Below are positions 8,910 through 17,293 of a stretch of 48,766 bases of DNA, one piece after another. The translations under genes were made by a program, and so were the position numbers. Source of the stretch: Verrucomicrobiota bacterium (GTDB taxonomy: Bacteria > Verrucomicrobiota > Verrucomicrobiia > Limisphaerales > UBA1100). The stretch's first letter is position 1; each line of letters opens with the position of its first letter. The notes under the pieces are model-generated. The model was not told the DNA's origin. It worked only from the letters and a program-made list of their open reading frames with translations, and did no database searches. The DNA lies in NCBI GenBank assembly GCA_030747505.1, contig JASLKQ010000013.1:1-48766 (forward strand), given 5' to 3'.

Positions 8910-10199
8910 CTACTCAGCCTTGAGATTCCTGTAGGCACCGAAGTCGGTATAGAAATATTTCTTGGCGACCTTGTAGGCCCAGCTCTTCTCGGGAACCTGC
9001 TCAGACCGGTTCCATTGGCTGGGCCGGTTTCCCATGGCCTCAAGCTCGGCCACTGCCGTTTGTCGCACCGTGCCATCAGGCGCATCGTGGCGCGCGACAA
9101 ATTCTTTCACCTTGTCTGGTCGCTCCAACATAATGCAGCCACGGGTGGTCTCGCTGCTTATTTTTCGGAAGTCGGCCAGATATTCACTTTGCACGAATAC
9201 ATCACGAATGTGGCGTTCATCACGGATATTTTCTTTTGCAAACTGAATGATAGGGCACGGTTCAATGGCGCCCCACGGGCTGATGTGATGGCTGATGCCG
9301 GTGGCTGCCGGGCACAGCGCCTGACCGTCGGCCATATAATAGGCATCAACAATGGCGATGGGTTTCTTGGTGCGCATCTCCACCACAAACTTTCGAATCT
9401 CGAGTTGCTGTTCAGGAGTGAGGCAAAGCTGTTCGTTGGGATCCGGGCCGACGGGGCGATAGGTGTAATACCAGGCGTACATCACGCCCAGATCAATGAG
9501 GTTATCCAGCCAGCTTTCCTGCAGGAGATCATCAATATTGTTTTGGCAAAGACTGGTGGCTACTCCAGTTAGCAGCTTGTTATCTACGCAGTTTAATATG
9601 CCCTGCATGCTTTTGCTATAGACATCATTTTTGCCGCGACGTTCATCGCTCACCAGCTCACTGCCCTCAATGGAAACCAGCGGGGTTACGTTGCCCATGG
9701 CGCGCATTTTTTTGGCCAGTTCATCGGTAATGAGTTGGCCGTTGGAAAAAATCTGAAAATAACAATCCGGATGTTTGGCCAGAATATCCAATAGGCCCTT
9801 GTACATGAAAGGTTCCCCACCAAGGATGCCGAAGAAACTGTTGCCAGCCTCGCTGGCTTCACTGATGAGGCGATGCAGGTCTTCAGCCGGGATTTTTTCC
9901 TGCGACGCCTTCACGTCCACCCAGCAGCCTTGGCAGTTGAGGTTGCAGGAGTTGAGCACCGAGATGTAGAGGAAGGGCGGGAAATATTCGCCTTTTTTTA
10001 GTCCCTTCTTGAACCGCTGCACGCTGCGCATCCCGCGCCAACCAAAGTTGTAGGCAAACTTCCAGAGCAGACGTTTGTCCGTCTCCAAAATCACGCGCTT
10101 GGCCATCGGCAGGTACACGCTGCGGACTATAAGCCGCAGGAGGCACGCGTGTCCAACGTCCAATAGCCAAATGGAGTTGCCTTGGTTTTGACGGGGCAT
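8910..10199 (-). CDS. Radical SAM protein with C-terminal cysteines (SPASM/twitch-like)
   Basis: 429 residues. The radical SAM iron-sulfur motif Cx3Cx2C is present as CNLNCQGC (about residues 88-95), followed by the SAM-binding GGEPFMY motif and a strand ending in FSNGQLI. Further Cys residues (ALCPAATG, IEPCPII, TRGCIML) suggest a second cluster or auxiliary Cys ligands. The family uses 5'-deoxyadenosyl radical chemistry. The substrate is not evident: no small precursor peptide or recognisable cofactor gene lies next to it, and homology to HpnH-like or other named subgroups cannot be settled by eye. The start at 10199 is supported weakly by AAGGAAG about 14 nt upstream; an internal ATG at 10106 (MAKRVILE) is an alternative. 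The gene is divergent from the beta-helix gene with 40 nt between starts. Confidence 0.85.
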   Translation of the reverse strand: MPRQNQGNSIWLLDVGHACLLRLIVRSVYLPMAKRVILETDKRLLWKFAYNFGWRGMRSVQRFKKGLKKGEYFPPFLYISVLNSCNLNCQGCWVDVKASQEKIPAEDLHRLISEASEAGNSFFGILGGEPFMYKGLLDILAKHPDCYFQIFSNGQLITDELAKKMRAMGNVTPLVSIEGSELVSDERRGKNDVYSKSMQGILNCVDNKLLTGVATSLCQNNIDDLLQESWLDNLIDLGVMYAWYYTYRPVGPDPNEQLCLTPEQQLEIRKFVVEMRTKKPIAIVDAYYMADGQALCPAATGISHHISPWGAIEPCPIIQFAKENIRDERHIRDVFVQSEYLADFRKISSETTRGCIMLERPDKVKEFVARHDAPDGTVRQTAVAELEAMGNRPSQWNRSEQVPEKSWAYKVAKKYFYTDFGAYRNLKAE

Positions 10200-10239
10200 T
10201 GGATGTTTACACCGCTTCCTTGATTGTTACCCTTGATCC

Positions 10240-11565
10240 ATGAATACGCTTTTTGCCTCCCGTCGTCATTTCCTTGCCTCCGCGGGCCTGTTCATGTCCG
10301 GCATCGGCTTGGCTGACAAGCGGCCGCCAGTGACCAATCCCAAGGCCACCGACGGGGATGAGGTGGCCGAGCCGGACTGGGAAAAGCGCCTTTCCGTTTC
10401 CGTAGGGCCAAGGAAGGCAGACCTTGTGGGCACGAATGGAAAAGTGCTGCAGGCGGCCGTGGATTACATGGCTCGTATGGGTGGAGGCACGGTGCGCGTG
10501 TTGCCCGGTGAATATCGCCTGCGCAACGCCGTTCACCTGCGTGACAAGGTGAGAATCTTGGGAAGCGGCGCCGATAGTGTTCTGAAAAAGGAAGCGTCAG
10601 TGAAAGTGAAGCTTTCTGATGACAGTGACTGGTATGACCAGGAAATTACGCTGGAGAACGCCAAGGGATTCAAGGTTGGCGATGGGGTTTGTCTGCGCGC
10701 AAAAAATCCGCATGACGGAGGCAACACGGTAATCAAGCGCACGCTGGTGGCACGCAGCGGCAACCGATTCAAGCTTGATGCCGGTTTGCGCAAGAATCTT
10801 TGGCTCTCCGGAAACCCGACCGCGGCCACACTTTTTCCCATCCTGAACTGTGAGCACGTGAAACACGTGGCCATTGAAAACATCACGCTTGATGGCAACC
10901 GGGCGAACAACGAAAACCTTAACGGCAACTATGCCGGGTGCATTTTTGCACAGGACTGCAGCTGGCTGACTTTCCGCAATGTGGAGGCGCGCAACTATAA
11001 TGGTGACGGCATGAGCTGGCAAATCTGCCATGATGTGGTGGTGGAGAATTGCCATTCACATGATCACAACGGCCTCGGACTGCACCCGGGCAGCGGTTCA
11101 CAACGTCCGGTGATGCGCGGCAACAAGCTGGAGCGAAACAATATTGGCATCTTTTTCTGCTGGGGCGTGCGTCACGGTATTGCCGAGAACAACACCAATA
11201 TTGAGAATGATATCGGTATTTCAATCGGGCACCGCGACACCGATAATTTTATTCTGAATAACGACGTGATGCGCAGTAAGAAGGGCGGCATTGTTTTTCG
11301 CTCCGACAAACGCGGCAAGGATTTCGGACCGCACCGCAACCGAGTGGAAAAAAACCGAATCGTCGACAGCGGCAACGAGACCGGCATCGCCGTCGAGCTC
11401 CGCGGCAACATCCGAGACATTACACTAAAGGCCAATGAGATTCGGGAAACCCGCGGCGCGCAACAACGCGTGGGCGTGCACGTGGGCGAGGAAACGCAGG
11501 ACGTGAAGCTGATTAACAACAAGATCGAGGGCTTCAAGATGCCGGTGGTGCGCGAGAAAAAGTGA
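10240..11565 (+). CDS. Tat-exported right-handed parallel beta-helix protein
   Basis: 441 residues. The N-terminus MNTLFASRRHFLASAGLFMSG is a twin-arginine signal (SRRHFL), so the protein is probably folded before export. Residues about 60-110 contain LQAAVDYMARMGGGTVRVLPGEYRL, the start typical of pectate-lyase-superfamily (Pectate_lyase_3 / NosD-like) beta-helices. From about residue 200 on, short repeats with regular N-x-I/V spacing (NITLDGNRANNEN, NVEARNYNGDG, NNTNIENDIGISIG, NNDVMRSKKGGIVF) build the coils. Members bind or cleave polysaccharides; catalytic residues cannot be assigned here, so the function is likely carbohydrate-related but unproven. It ends 2 nt before the convergent neighbouring gene's stop. 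Confidence 0.8.
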   Translation: MNTLFASRRHFLASAGLFMSGIGLADKRPPVTNPKATDGDEVAEPDWEKRLSVSVGPRKADLVGTNGKVLQAAVDYMARMGGGTVRVLPGEYRLRNAVHLRDKVRILGSGADSVLKKEASVKVKLSDDSDWYDQEITLENAKGFKVGDGVCLRAKNPHDGGNTVIKRTLVARSGNRFKLDAGLRKNLWLSGNPTAATLFPILNCEHVKHVAIENITLDGNRANNENLNGNYAGCIFAQDCSWLTFRNVEARNYNGDGMSWQICHDVVVENCHSHDHNGLGLHPGSGSQRPVMRGNKLERNNIGIFFCWGVRHGIAENNTNIENDIGISIGHRDTDNFILNNDVMRSKKGGIVFRSDKRGKDFGPHRNRVEKNRIVDSGNETGIAVELRGNIRDITLKANEIRETRGAQQRVGVHVGEETQDVKLINNKIEGFKMPVVREKK

Positions 11566-11567
11566 AC

Positions 11568-12380
11568 TTACGGCGCTTTGTCGCGCAGGCCCTTTAACTC
11601 GTAGAGATCCACCTGTTTACCCTGTGCGTGCCAGAGTTTGTTGGGCTGGCCGGGTACAAAATCAAAGCCTTCCAGGTGCATCTTTGTCTCCTGAATGGAC
11701 CACATGCGTGTGGGCTGGTTGATGGCCCCAGAAAGCTTGGCGGGGATATCAAATTCAAAGAGGCCATCCATCGTGCCGAAGGTGTGGATGGTGTAGAGCT
11801 TGTTGCCCACGATGCGGATGCCCTGTGAAAAATGCATCGCCTTGGGGTAGCGAAACACGCCATCGCGGTTGAGTTTGTCGTCCTTGAGCAGGTAACGGTG
11901 CAGGCCCAGGTCGCTGAGGTCGCCGACCCAAACGTGTTTGCCATCAAAGCACACCGGGTCAATCCACGTGACATCCTTTGAGATATCCCACGACTGCATC
12001 ACCTTGAAATCCTTCGCGCGAATCTTCGCGATAATGGATCGGTTTTGGGAGGGGTCAGATTTTCCGTTCACTTGTACGTGATTAAGGAAACCTCCCCAGA
12101 TGAAGCCATCGCGGTAGTAAATGGCGCCCAGGTGGTTGACTCCCTTGATCGTTAGGGCCTTTTGCTCGATTAATTTCCAGTTCTTGTCAAAGCGGCACAG
12201 CGAGGTTGCGTTTGCGCCATAAAAGAACTTCCTGCCCAACGCGAGCCCCTGTGTGGCCGCGCCGGACTTGAGTGGCTGTTGCTTGAGTAAATTGGCCGCT
12301 TCCTTTTTGGGCTCGGCAGCAGTGACTGCAAGCAGTGTTGCCGACCAGAGAAGAGTTGCAGCGCGCAGGGGAAATTTCAT
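11568..12380 (-). CDS. Secreted protein of unknown function, probably beta-propeller-like
   Basis: 270 residues from the ATG at 12380 (MKFPLRAATLLWSATLLAVTAAEP), which gives a clean Sec signal peptide ending at VTA-AEP. The longer frame starting at 12524 puts 48 residues of unrelated basic sequence ahead of the signal and was rejected. The mature part has repeated short strands with W, G and D (FFYGANATSLCRFDKNWKL, GAIYYRDGFIWGGFLN, VCFDGKHVWVGDLSD, LYTIHTFGTMDGLFEFD), as in SMP-30/YncE-like propellers that read out as G-x-(L/I)-(W/Y)-V/G. No catalytic residues can be named. The gene converges on the beta-helix gene. Confidence 0.65.
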   Translation of the reverse strand: MKFPLRAATLLWSATLLAVTAAEPKKEAANLLKQQPLKSGAATQGLALGRKFFYGANATSLCRFDKNWKLIEQKALTIKGVNHLGAIYYRDGFIWGGFLNHVQVNGKSDPSQNRSIIAKIRAKDFKVMQSWDISKDVTWIDPVCFDGKHVWVGDLSDLGLHRYLLKDDKLNRDGVFRYPKAMHFSQGIRIVGNKLYTIHTFGTMDGLFEFDIPAKLSGAINQPTRMWSIQETKMHLEGFDFVPGQPNKLWHAQGKQVDLYELKGLRDKAP

Positions 12381-12573
12381 GGACACAGAATGTTCGAATC
12401 TGCGCCACCTTTTGGCAAAGGAAATTTGGCTGAGGAGAGGCTGGAGCGTACGCTGGCAAGGGGGGGTCAGCAGATCAAACTCTCTTTTAGAGGGAAGGAA
12501 GACGATCTTGATCGAACGGCTCAAGGCCCTAGAAGACTCAAGACAAGATAAGCGTCAAAAGGACAATATAGGT

Positions 12574-12771
12574 TTAGTTGTTCTCCAAAAATTCGTCTCG
12601 GAGGCGCCGGGCCTCCTCCACATCCTGAGTGTGCAGGCTTTTGCGTATGCGTTTTTTGGTGTGGTCGGGCAAATGCATCGTGCAATGAAGCCACCACGTT
12701 CCGTGATTATTCCACAGGTGATGGTTCGGATTATCACTGTTCAACCGGATGGACAGGTTCTTATCAGCCAT
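12574..12771 (-). CDS. Small protein resembling the N-terminal arm-binding region of phage-type integrases
   Basis: 65 residues, MADKNLSIRLNSDNPNHHLW..., ending REARRLRDEF-like (VEEARRLRDEFLENN). The segment GTWWLHCTMHLPDHTKKRIRKSLHTQDVEEARRLRD has the pattern of arm-type DNA-binding domains of tyrosine recombinases: a W-rich strand with a basic turn, then a helix carrying ARxxRD. Here it is a stand-alone reading frame with a normal stop and no catalytic domain on either side. It may be a real small DNA-binding protein or the leftover of an integrase gene. The recognition is by pattern only. It is divergent from the DUF1080 gene. Confidence 0.5.
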   Translation of the reverse strand: MADKNLSIRLNSDNPNHHLWNNHGTWWLHCTMHLPDHTKKRIRKSLHTQDVEEARRLRDEFLENN

Positions 12772-12870
12772 TTTTTGACCACATATTTTTCAACCAAATA
12801 CACCTCTGGCCACACGACAGGTGGGTGGTAGAAGGATGAAACAAAAAAAGGGGTAATTAATACAGAAAAA

Positions 12871-13548
12871 ATGTTTCGTTATGACACAATAAACTCGACC
12901 GAGACCCGACTAAATTCTATAATTTTAACCGTGAATTATATATTAATGGCGTTAATTTTTTATGCGTTTTCGGACCTGAATGGGGCAGAAAAGGAACAAA
13001 CCCTGTTTAATGGAAATACATTTCAGGGATGGGAGGGAAATCTGAAAATTTTCCGAATTGAGCAGGGAGCCATCGTGGGGGGCACCCTGAAGGAGAAGGT
13101 TGCCCACAACGAGTTTCTCTGCACCAAGAAAACCTACAAAAACTTCATTCTTAAGCTGGAAGTGAAACTATTGGGTGGGCCCAAGGCTAATGCCGGCATT
13201 CAAATCCGCACCAGACGAATCCCCAACCATCATGAGGTGATTGGCTATCAGGCTGACATGGGCAAGGGTTGGTGGGGCAGTCTCTATGACGAATCGCGCC
13301 GGCGCACGGTGCTTTCAAAGGCAGATCCAGCAGTGATTGAGAAAATCCTCAAACCCGATAAATGGAATAGTTACGAGATCCGCTGCGAAGGTAGGCGCAT
13401 CCGGCTTTTTATCAATGGCACCCAGACCGTCGATTACACGGAGCCTGACCCCAAGATTCCTCTCGAGGGAGTAATCGCGGTACAAATCCACGGAGGACCG
13501 CCGAGCGAGGCCTGGTATCGCAATATACGTCTTACCCCGTTGCCCTAG
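12871..13548 (+). CDS. DUF1080 (3-keto-disaccharide hydrolase-type) secreted protein
   Basis: 225 residues. The domain spans about residues 45-222: TLFNGNTFQGWEG at the start, NFILKLEVKLLGGPKANAGIQIRTR in the middle, and IAVQIHGGPPSEAWYRNIRLTPL at the end, all family hallmarks. DUF1080 proteins adopt a concanavalin-like jelly-roll and are exported; some hydrolyse 3-keto-disaccharides. The N-terminus has a hydrophobic stretch (about 18-38, ILTVNYILMALIFYAF) serving as signal peptide or anchor. An internal ATG at 12949 would give a shorter signal and is an alternative start. The first 130 nt are AT-rich compared with the rest of the gene. Confidence 0.85.
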   Translation: MFRYDTINSTETRLNSIILTVNYILMALIFYAFSDLNGAEKEQTLFNGNTFQGWEGNLKIFRIEQGAIVGGTLKEKVAHNEFLCTKKTYKNFILKLEVKLLGGPKANAGIQIRTRRIPNHHEVIGYQADMGKGWWGSLYDESRRRTVLSKADPAVIEKILKPDKWNSYEIRCEGRRIRLFINGTQTVDYTEPDPKIPLEGVIAVQIHGGPPSEAWYRNIRLTPLP

Positions 13549-13557
13549 GTTATGGAG

Positions 13558-13585
13558 CAAAAAAAGGCCTTGAAATACAAGGCCT
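13558..13585 (-). terminator. Rho-independent terminator of the small lipoprotein gene
   Basis: AGGCCTTG (13565-13572) and CAAGGCCT (13578-13585) form a perfect 8-bp stem with loop AAATA. On the minus strand the stem runs into a T-tract (the A-run at 13559-13565). It lies 33 nt beyond the stop of the minus-strand lipoprotein gene. The plus-strand side continues with G residues, so it is not a classical terminator for the DUF1080 gene. Confidence 0.8.
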
Positions 13586-13617
13586 GGGGGGAGAATAAAA
13601 AGGAGTCTTAAGAATAG

Positions 13618-13830
13618 CTATTCTTTGGCTTTTTCTTTCTTATCAAAATCGGGTGATTTTAGATTGGCTGGATCTCCTGGTTGTTCGTTTTCCGCTCCGC
13701 CACCATCATACCCGTCTTCGGCAGGAGGAGGGGTGTCATCACCCATGTCTGCAGTCTCGGCGCAGCCAAGGGACAGGTTTAGTAGCGATACTAGGCCAAG
13801 AATTGGTAATAGTTTTAGGAGTTCTTTCAT
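13618..13830 (-). CDS. Small predicted lipoprotein
   Basis: 70 residues, MKELLKLLPILGLVSLLNLSLGCAETADMG.... The signal peptide ends in the lipobox L-S-L-G-C, with Cys23 as the lipidation site. The mature part, about 47 residues, is acidic and Pro/Gly-rich and looks disordered (DDTPPPAEDGYDGGGAENEQPGDP), then Lys-rich at the end. The start is supported by AGAAGAA just upstream, and a strong terminator follows the stop, so this is a self-contained single-gene transcript. Function unknown. Confidence 0.75.
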   Translation of the reverse strand: MKELLKLLPILGLVSLLNLSLGCAETADMGDDTPPPAEDGYDGGGAENEQPGDPANLKSPDFDKKEKAKE

Positions 13831-14159
13831 TTCTTCTATAGGTTGTTAGGTCAGGAGATTTTGCCTCTGAAAGGCGGAGAATGCCGTAAATGGGCACAGA
13901 AATAAAAGCCATAATTTGAATTTGATGACGCGAACCTGCGTGAAACTCACGCATTGGGAGCTGACAATTAATACAAGCGCCAAGCTCTAAAACTTGATTA
14001 TGTGGATTAAGCACAATTAATAGGTAAAAATGGCACAACAAATTAAAACTAGTTGTATATATTTTCAGAAAACAGGAAAAATACAAAGTGTGGCATAATT
14101 TTTGCGAGTAGTTGTAAGCTCTGGGGAGTCATTCCCCATAAACCCAAAAAAATCGAAAA
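13831..14159. other. AT-rich intergenic region between divergent genes
   Basis: About 330 nt separating the lipoprotein gene (minus) and a pseudopilin gene (plus); it must carry promoters for both. A short stem GCCT-N5-AGGC lies at about 13863-13875. The last 120 nt before the pseudopilin gene are very AT-rich, with CATAAT at about 14093-14098 as a possible -10 element for the plus-strand gene. No gene was recognised; a 115-codon minus-strand frame here overlaps the lipoprotein in another frame and has no gene-like features. Confidence 0.5.
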
Positions 14160-15116
14160 ATGAAAACTACTAGTACTAGAAAAGCATTCACTTTAATTGA
14201 GCTTTTGGTGGTGATTGCCATCATTGGCATTCTCGCCAGCATGCTTCTTCCCACCTTGGCCAAGGCCAAGAAAAAGGCTAACCGCATGAAGTGCCAAAGC
14301 AAGCTTGGGAGTCTTCAAAAAGCTCTCTCAAGGTACTCCGGAGAGAACGAGCAGATGTACCCTTGGTATCAGACTGCTGAAGATGCGGCGCATCAGGCTG
14401 GGGAGACCGCGCTGTATGCAGGAAGAGCCCACAAAAGAAACAATAGCTGGCAAAAGCAGGCTACACAAACCTGGAGCAAGACTGATGACCGCCCCAGGCT
14501 GGCTAGGAACAGGGGAGCTCTCGTTCATCTGGCTGGCGATATCCGTTTCATCTTTACGAATGCAACGTTCAGGGATGAATTGGGAACCTCAAATTCGCTG
14601 CTCTCCCCCTCCGATCCCAAGTGCAAGCGGACCAACGATCTGGATGCGAACCACAAACATAAGGCGACTGGGCACATGGATGGCTGGGGACGTTCCTGGT
14701 GGAACAGTGCCTACGTGCACCAGCGCGGTCTGAGCTATGGCCTGCACAAGAGTGCAGATGAGCTAAGCGGGGCTGCTTCGATCACCCTCTTTACCCGTAA
14801 CTTTGAGGGCGACAATCCGACCGGCCAAGCTGCCAACGCCATGAATAACTGGACCCATAACTGGAGCCCGGTTCACCGCACTGTGCGGGTGAAGGGTGTT
14901 ACCTCCGCCAAGGATGAAGAGTGGATTGGCGCATCTGGAGATAAGCGCTACGCCATGAGTGGGCTGGATGAAAACCAGGGGACCCTTGCTTGGGCCGACG
15001 GAAGCGTGAAGCAAGTCACCACCATAGAGATGCAAATGTCCATCAAGCAAAACATTGAGCATGTTGGAGCTACATATGATCCAAGTGGCCAGGTTTGCCG
15101 CGGAGGATGGCATTAA
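14160..15116 (+). CDS. Prepilin-type N-terminal cleavage/methylation domain protein (pseudopilin-like)
   Basis: 318 residues. The leader MKTTSTRKA-FTLIELLVVIAIIGILASMLLPTLAKAKKKANRMKC is the canonical class III prepilin signal, although Ala rather than Gly precedes the Phe. The body resembles the large verrucomicrobial pseudopilins: regular Trp and His, then LAWADGSVKQVTTIEMQ near the C-terminus. It ends shortly after, with CRGGWH. These proteins are thought to be exported through a type II secretion-like apparatus, but the specific role is unknown. The gene is monocistronic: divergent AT-rich promoter region upstream and a perfect palindromic terminator 30 nt after the stop. It is a paralogue of the gene at 7979. 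Confidence 0.85.
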   Translation: MKTTSTRKAFTLIELLVVIAIIGILASMLLPTLAKAKKKANRMKCQSKLGSLQKALSRYSGENEQMYPWYQTAEDAAHQAGETALYAGRAHKRNNSWQKQATQTWSKTDDRPRLARNRGALVHLAGDIRFIFTNATFRDELGTSNSLLSPSDPKCKRTNDLDANHKHKATGHMDGWGRSWWNSAYVHQRGLSYGLHKSADELSGAASITLFTRNFEGDNPTGQAANAMNNWTHNWSPVHRTVRVKGVTSAKDEEWIGASGDKRYAMSGLDENQGTLAWADGSVKQVTTIEMQMSIKQNIEHVGATYDPSGQVCRGGWH

Positions 15117-15145
15117 TTAAGTTTCCACCGCCCCTTGTGAAAGAC

Positions 15146-15174
15146 AGGCGCCCGGAATTCCGGGCGCCTTTTTT
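15146..15174 (+). terminator. Strong rho-independent terminator
   Basis: AGGCGCCCGGAA followed immediately by its exact reverse complement TTCCGGGCGCCT (a 24-nt perfect palindrome) and a T-run to 15174. It sits 30 nt after the pseudopilin stop. Confidence 0.92.
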
Positions 15175-15270
15175 GTTGGGAATGAGGATTTCCTCTTTTA
15201 TTTGAATCCTATTGCCTCCTCCCTGCGTCTTTACTAGTGGCTTGTGGCATTGTTTTAAGCTGCCAAGTAA

Positions 15271-17133
15271 ATGATTTATATCGGATTTAGGGTAAAAATA
15301 CTTTTATCGATGCTGCTGGTGGTGGCCCTCACCACCGCCGTCTCGCTGATGGTTTCCTTGAAACGAGTCGAACAGGCCAATGACCGACTTTTTCGCGTTC
15401 GGGTAGAAGAGCAGCTACAATACCTTCCCCGGGAGCAGGCAGAACGCCTAAATGAGGCCCAAGCTCGGGCTTCCCAGTTTGTTCAACGTGAAGAGGTACA
15501 GGTTGCGCTGGAAGAGAAGGATGCCAATCGGCTCTACAAACTGGCTTGGCAGGACATGGCTCCGGTATTGGCCGACTCACTACTCAAGAAACTCCTCAAG
15601 ACTGAAGAGCGCCCAGACCAGCCCCCGGTCACTCATGTTCCTAAGCGTCGTTTCCGGATAACAGCCTCATATCTGGTTTTTCTCGGGGAACAAGGCGAGT
15701 TTCTGCTTCCTGAAGGGTCGATCAATGGATATTTCCAGACCCGAGGGCAGCGCGAATTCCGTGACAAACTTGACGATCTGTATCAGGGGTTGATGGGCCT
15801 GAATAAATCGGCAACGGGCTATTTATCGGTAGGCAGCCAGAATGGAACTCGGCGACTCCTTGAAGTGGTGTGTTTGCCGGTTAAGCAAGCCGAAGGCGAC
15901 AGGACAGCGGGCACCATGATTATGGGCTTTCCGGTTAACCGACGTAGCGAGCAGGCTCTCAACGAGATCAGCGATCTTTCTTCCGGGGTCTGGGTCGATG
16001 GCGCTCTCCTTTCCTCGACCATTTTGGAAGCAGACCTGCCCAAGGTAGAAAAATGGCTGGGGAAAAATGCGCGGGCCATAGCGAGGCCCCAAGCAGATAA
16101 GCACGAATTTCTGGAATTGAACGGCGTTCCCTACAAGGTTTTTGTGGCGCCCATGGATTCGCACCCCGCCCTACCCAAGGCACATAAGGTGGGGCTTTAT
16201 GATTGGTCCCAATCGTTGGCCGTGCAAGATGACATCAAGGCACAAATTCTTGGGATCGGAGCCGTGATGGGCTTTGTGGCTGTGGGCCTTAGCTGGCTGA
16301 TTTCCCTGGGGCTTTTTAAGCCGCTTCGCCGACTCTACAAAGCCACCATGCAACTTCGTGAAGGCGATTATGATGTAAGGATTCCAGTGCGCGGTAATGA
16401 TGAGCTTTGTCGGTTGGCCGCTGCCTTCAATGAAACAGCCGAAGAGTTGGCGCTAAAAAACAGGTATCGCGATGTCTTGAACAAGGTTGCCGACAAGGAG
16501 GTGGCCGAGGAACTCATGGCCGGCAACGGGCATCTGGGAGGGAAAACCCACGAGATGACCGTGGTGTTTTGCGATATGCGCAAATATACCGAAATCACGC
16601 AGAGCATGTCTCCGGAGGAAGCCGTGACTTTGCTCAATGAGCACATGACGGCTCTTACCAGAGTGGTCCACGAACAGGGAGGGCTTGTAGACAAGTTTGT
16701 GGGCGACATGATTATGGCGGTCTTCGGGGCGGGCGAAAGAGATCCGGCTGCACCAGCGAAGGCTGTGGCATGTGCTCGTGCGATGATTAGCGAACGCAAG
16801 GTTCTAAACATGATGACGGGGAGGAATATCCGTGTGGGAGTTGGGGTGGCCACGGGCAAAATGCTTGCCGGCTTCATGGGCTCGGAAGAACGTTTGAATT
16901 TTACAGTCATTGGTCAGGGGGCAAATCTTGCCAGTCGCCTCTGCACCGTGGCCGGGCCCATGGATATTCTTGTTGATGAGGCAACCTGTGAGGCGGCTCG
17001 TGAAGGCCGGACTGCAGAGCCATTGCCTCCCATGGAAATCAAGGGATTTAGTGAGCTTCAGGCAGTGTACCGGTTACGCCCCGTCTCCACGGCTCAAGTG
17101 GAGCCAGAAACCACGGTTTCCCCTGCCCTCTAG
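15271..17133 (+). CDS. Membrane-bound class III adenylate/guanylate cyclase with sensor domain and HAMP
   Basis: 620 residues. Membrane segment 1 (about residues 8-28, ILLSMLLVVALTTAVSLMVSL), an extracytoplasmic sensor region (about 30-320, probably dCache-like), membrane segment 2 (about 325-350, GIGAVMGFVAVGLSWLISL), a HAMP linker (about 350-402, LFKPLRRLYKA...GDYDVRIPV..DEL), and a C-terminal class III cyclase domain (about 420-595). The catalytic domain has the metal-binding Asp in VVFCDMRKYT, the second metal Asp in DKFVGDMIMAVFG, and GQGANLASRL near the transition-state Asn/Arg. It should make cAMP (or cGMP) in response to an external signal. It stands alone between a terminator and the DUF1501 block. 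Nucleotide preference cannot be decided by eye. Confidence 0.92.
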   Translation: MIYIGFRVKILLSMLLVVALTTAVSLMVSLKRVEQANDRLFRVRVEEQLQYLPREQAERLNEAQARASQFVQREEVQVALEEKDANRLYKLAWQDMAPVLADSLLKKLLKTEERPDQPPVTHVPKRRFRITASYLVFLGEQGEFLLPEGSINGYFQTRGQREFRDKLDDLYQGLMGLNKSATGYLSVGSQNGTRRLLEVVCLPVKQAEGDRTAGTMIMGFPVNRRSEQALNEISDLSSGVWVDGALLSSTILEADLPKVEKWLGKNARAIARPQADKHEFLELNGVPYKVFVAPMDSHPALPKAHKVGLYDWSQSLAVQDDIKAQILGIGAVMGFVAVGLSWLISLGLFKPLRRLYKATMQLREGDYDVRIPVRGNDELCRLAAAFNETAEELALKNRYRDVLNKVADKEVAEELMAGNGHLGGKTHEMTVVFCDMRKYTEITQSMSPEEAVTLLNEHMTALTRVVHEQGGLVDKFVGDMIMAVFGAGERDPAAPAKAVACARAMISERKVLNMMTGRNIRVGVGVATGKMLAGFMGSEERLNFTVIGQGANLASRLCTVAGPMDILVDEATCEAAREGRTAEPLPPMEIKGFSELQAVYRLRPVSTAQVEPETTVSPAL

Positions 17134-17293
17134 GCTTATTCTTTTCGGGACAATCAACTCCTTGCCTTGCAAGCAAAAAACGGCTAAAAATAGGCTAAAT
17201 CACAGTGACTTTCTTTGTTAAGAATGTTACAGTGCAATGAATGGCGCAAGGGGTGGAGGCGTCTAAACTGCAGAAGAGAGTCTGGCTAATATT

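Noticed and set aside
13739..14086. 115-codon minus-strand reading frame upstream of and overlapping the small lipoprotein gene
   Set aside because: It runs through the AT-rich promoter region and then overlaps the lipoprotein in another frame; composition is not protein-like and no signal or domain is visible.
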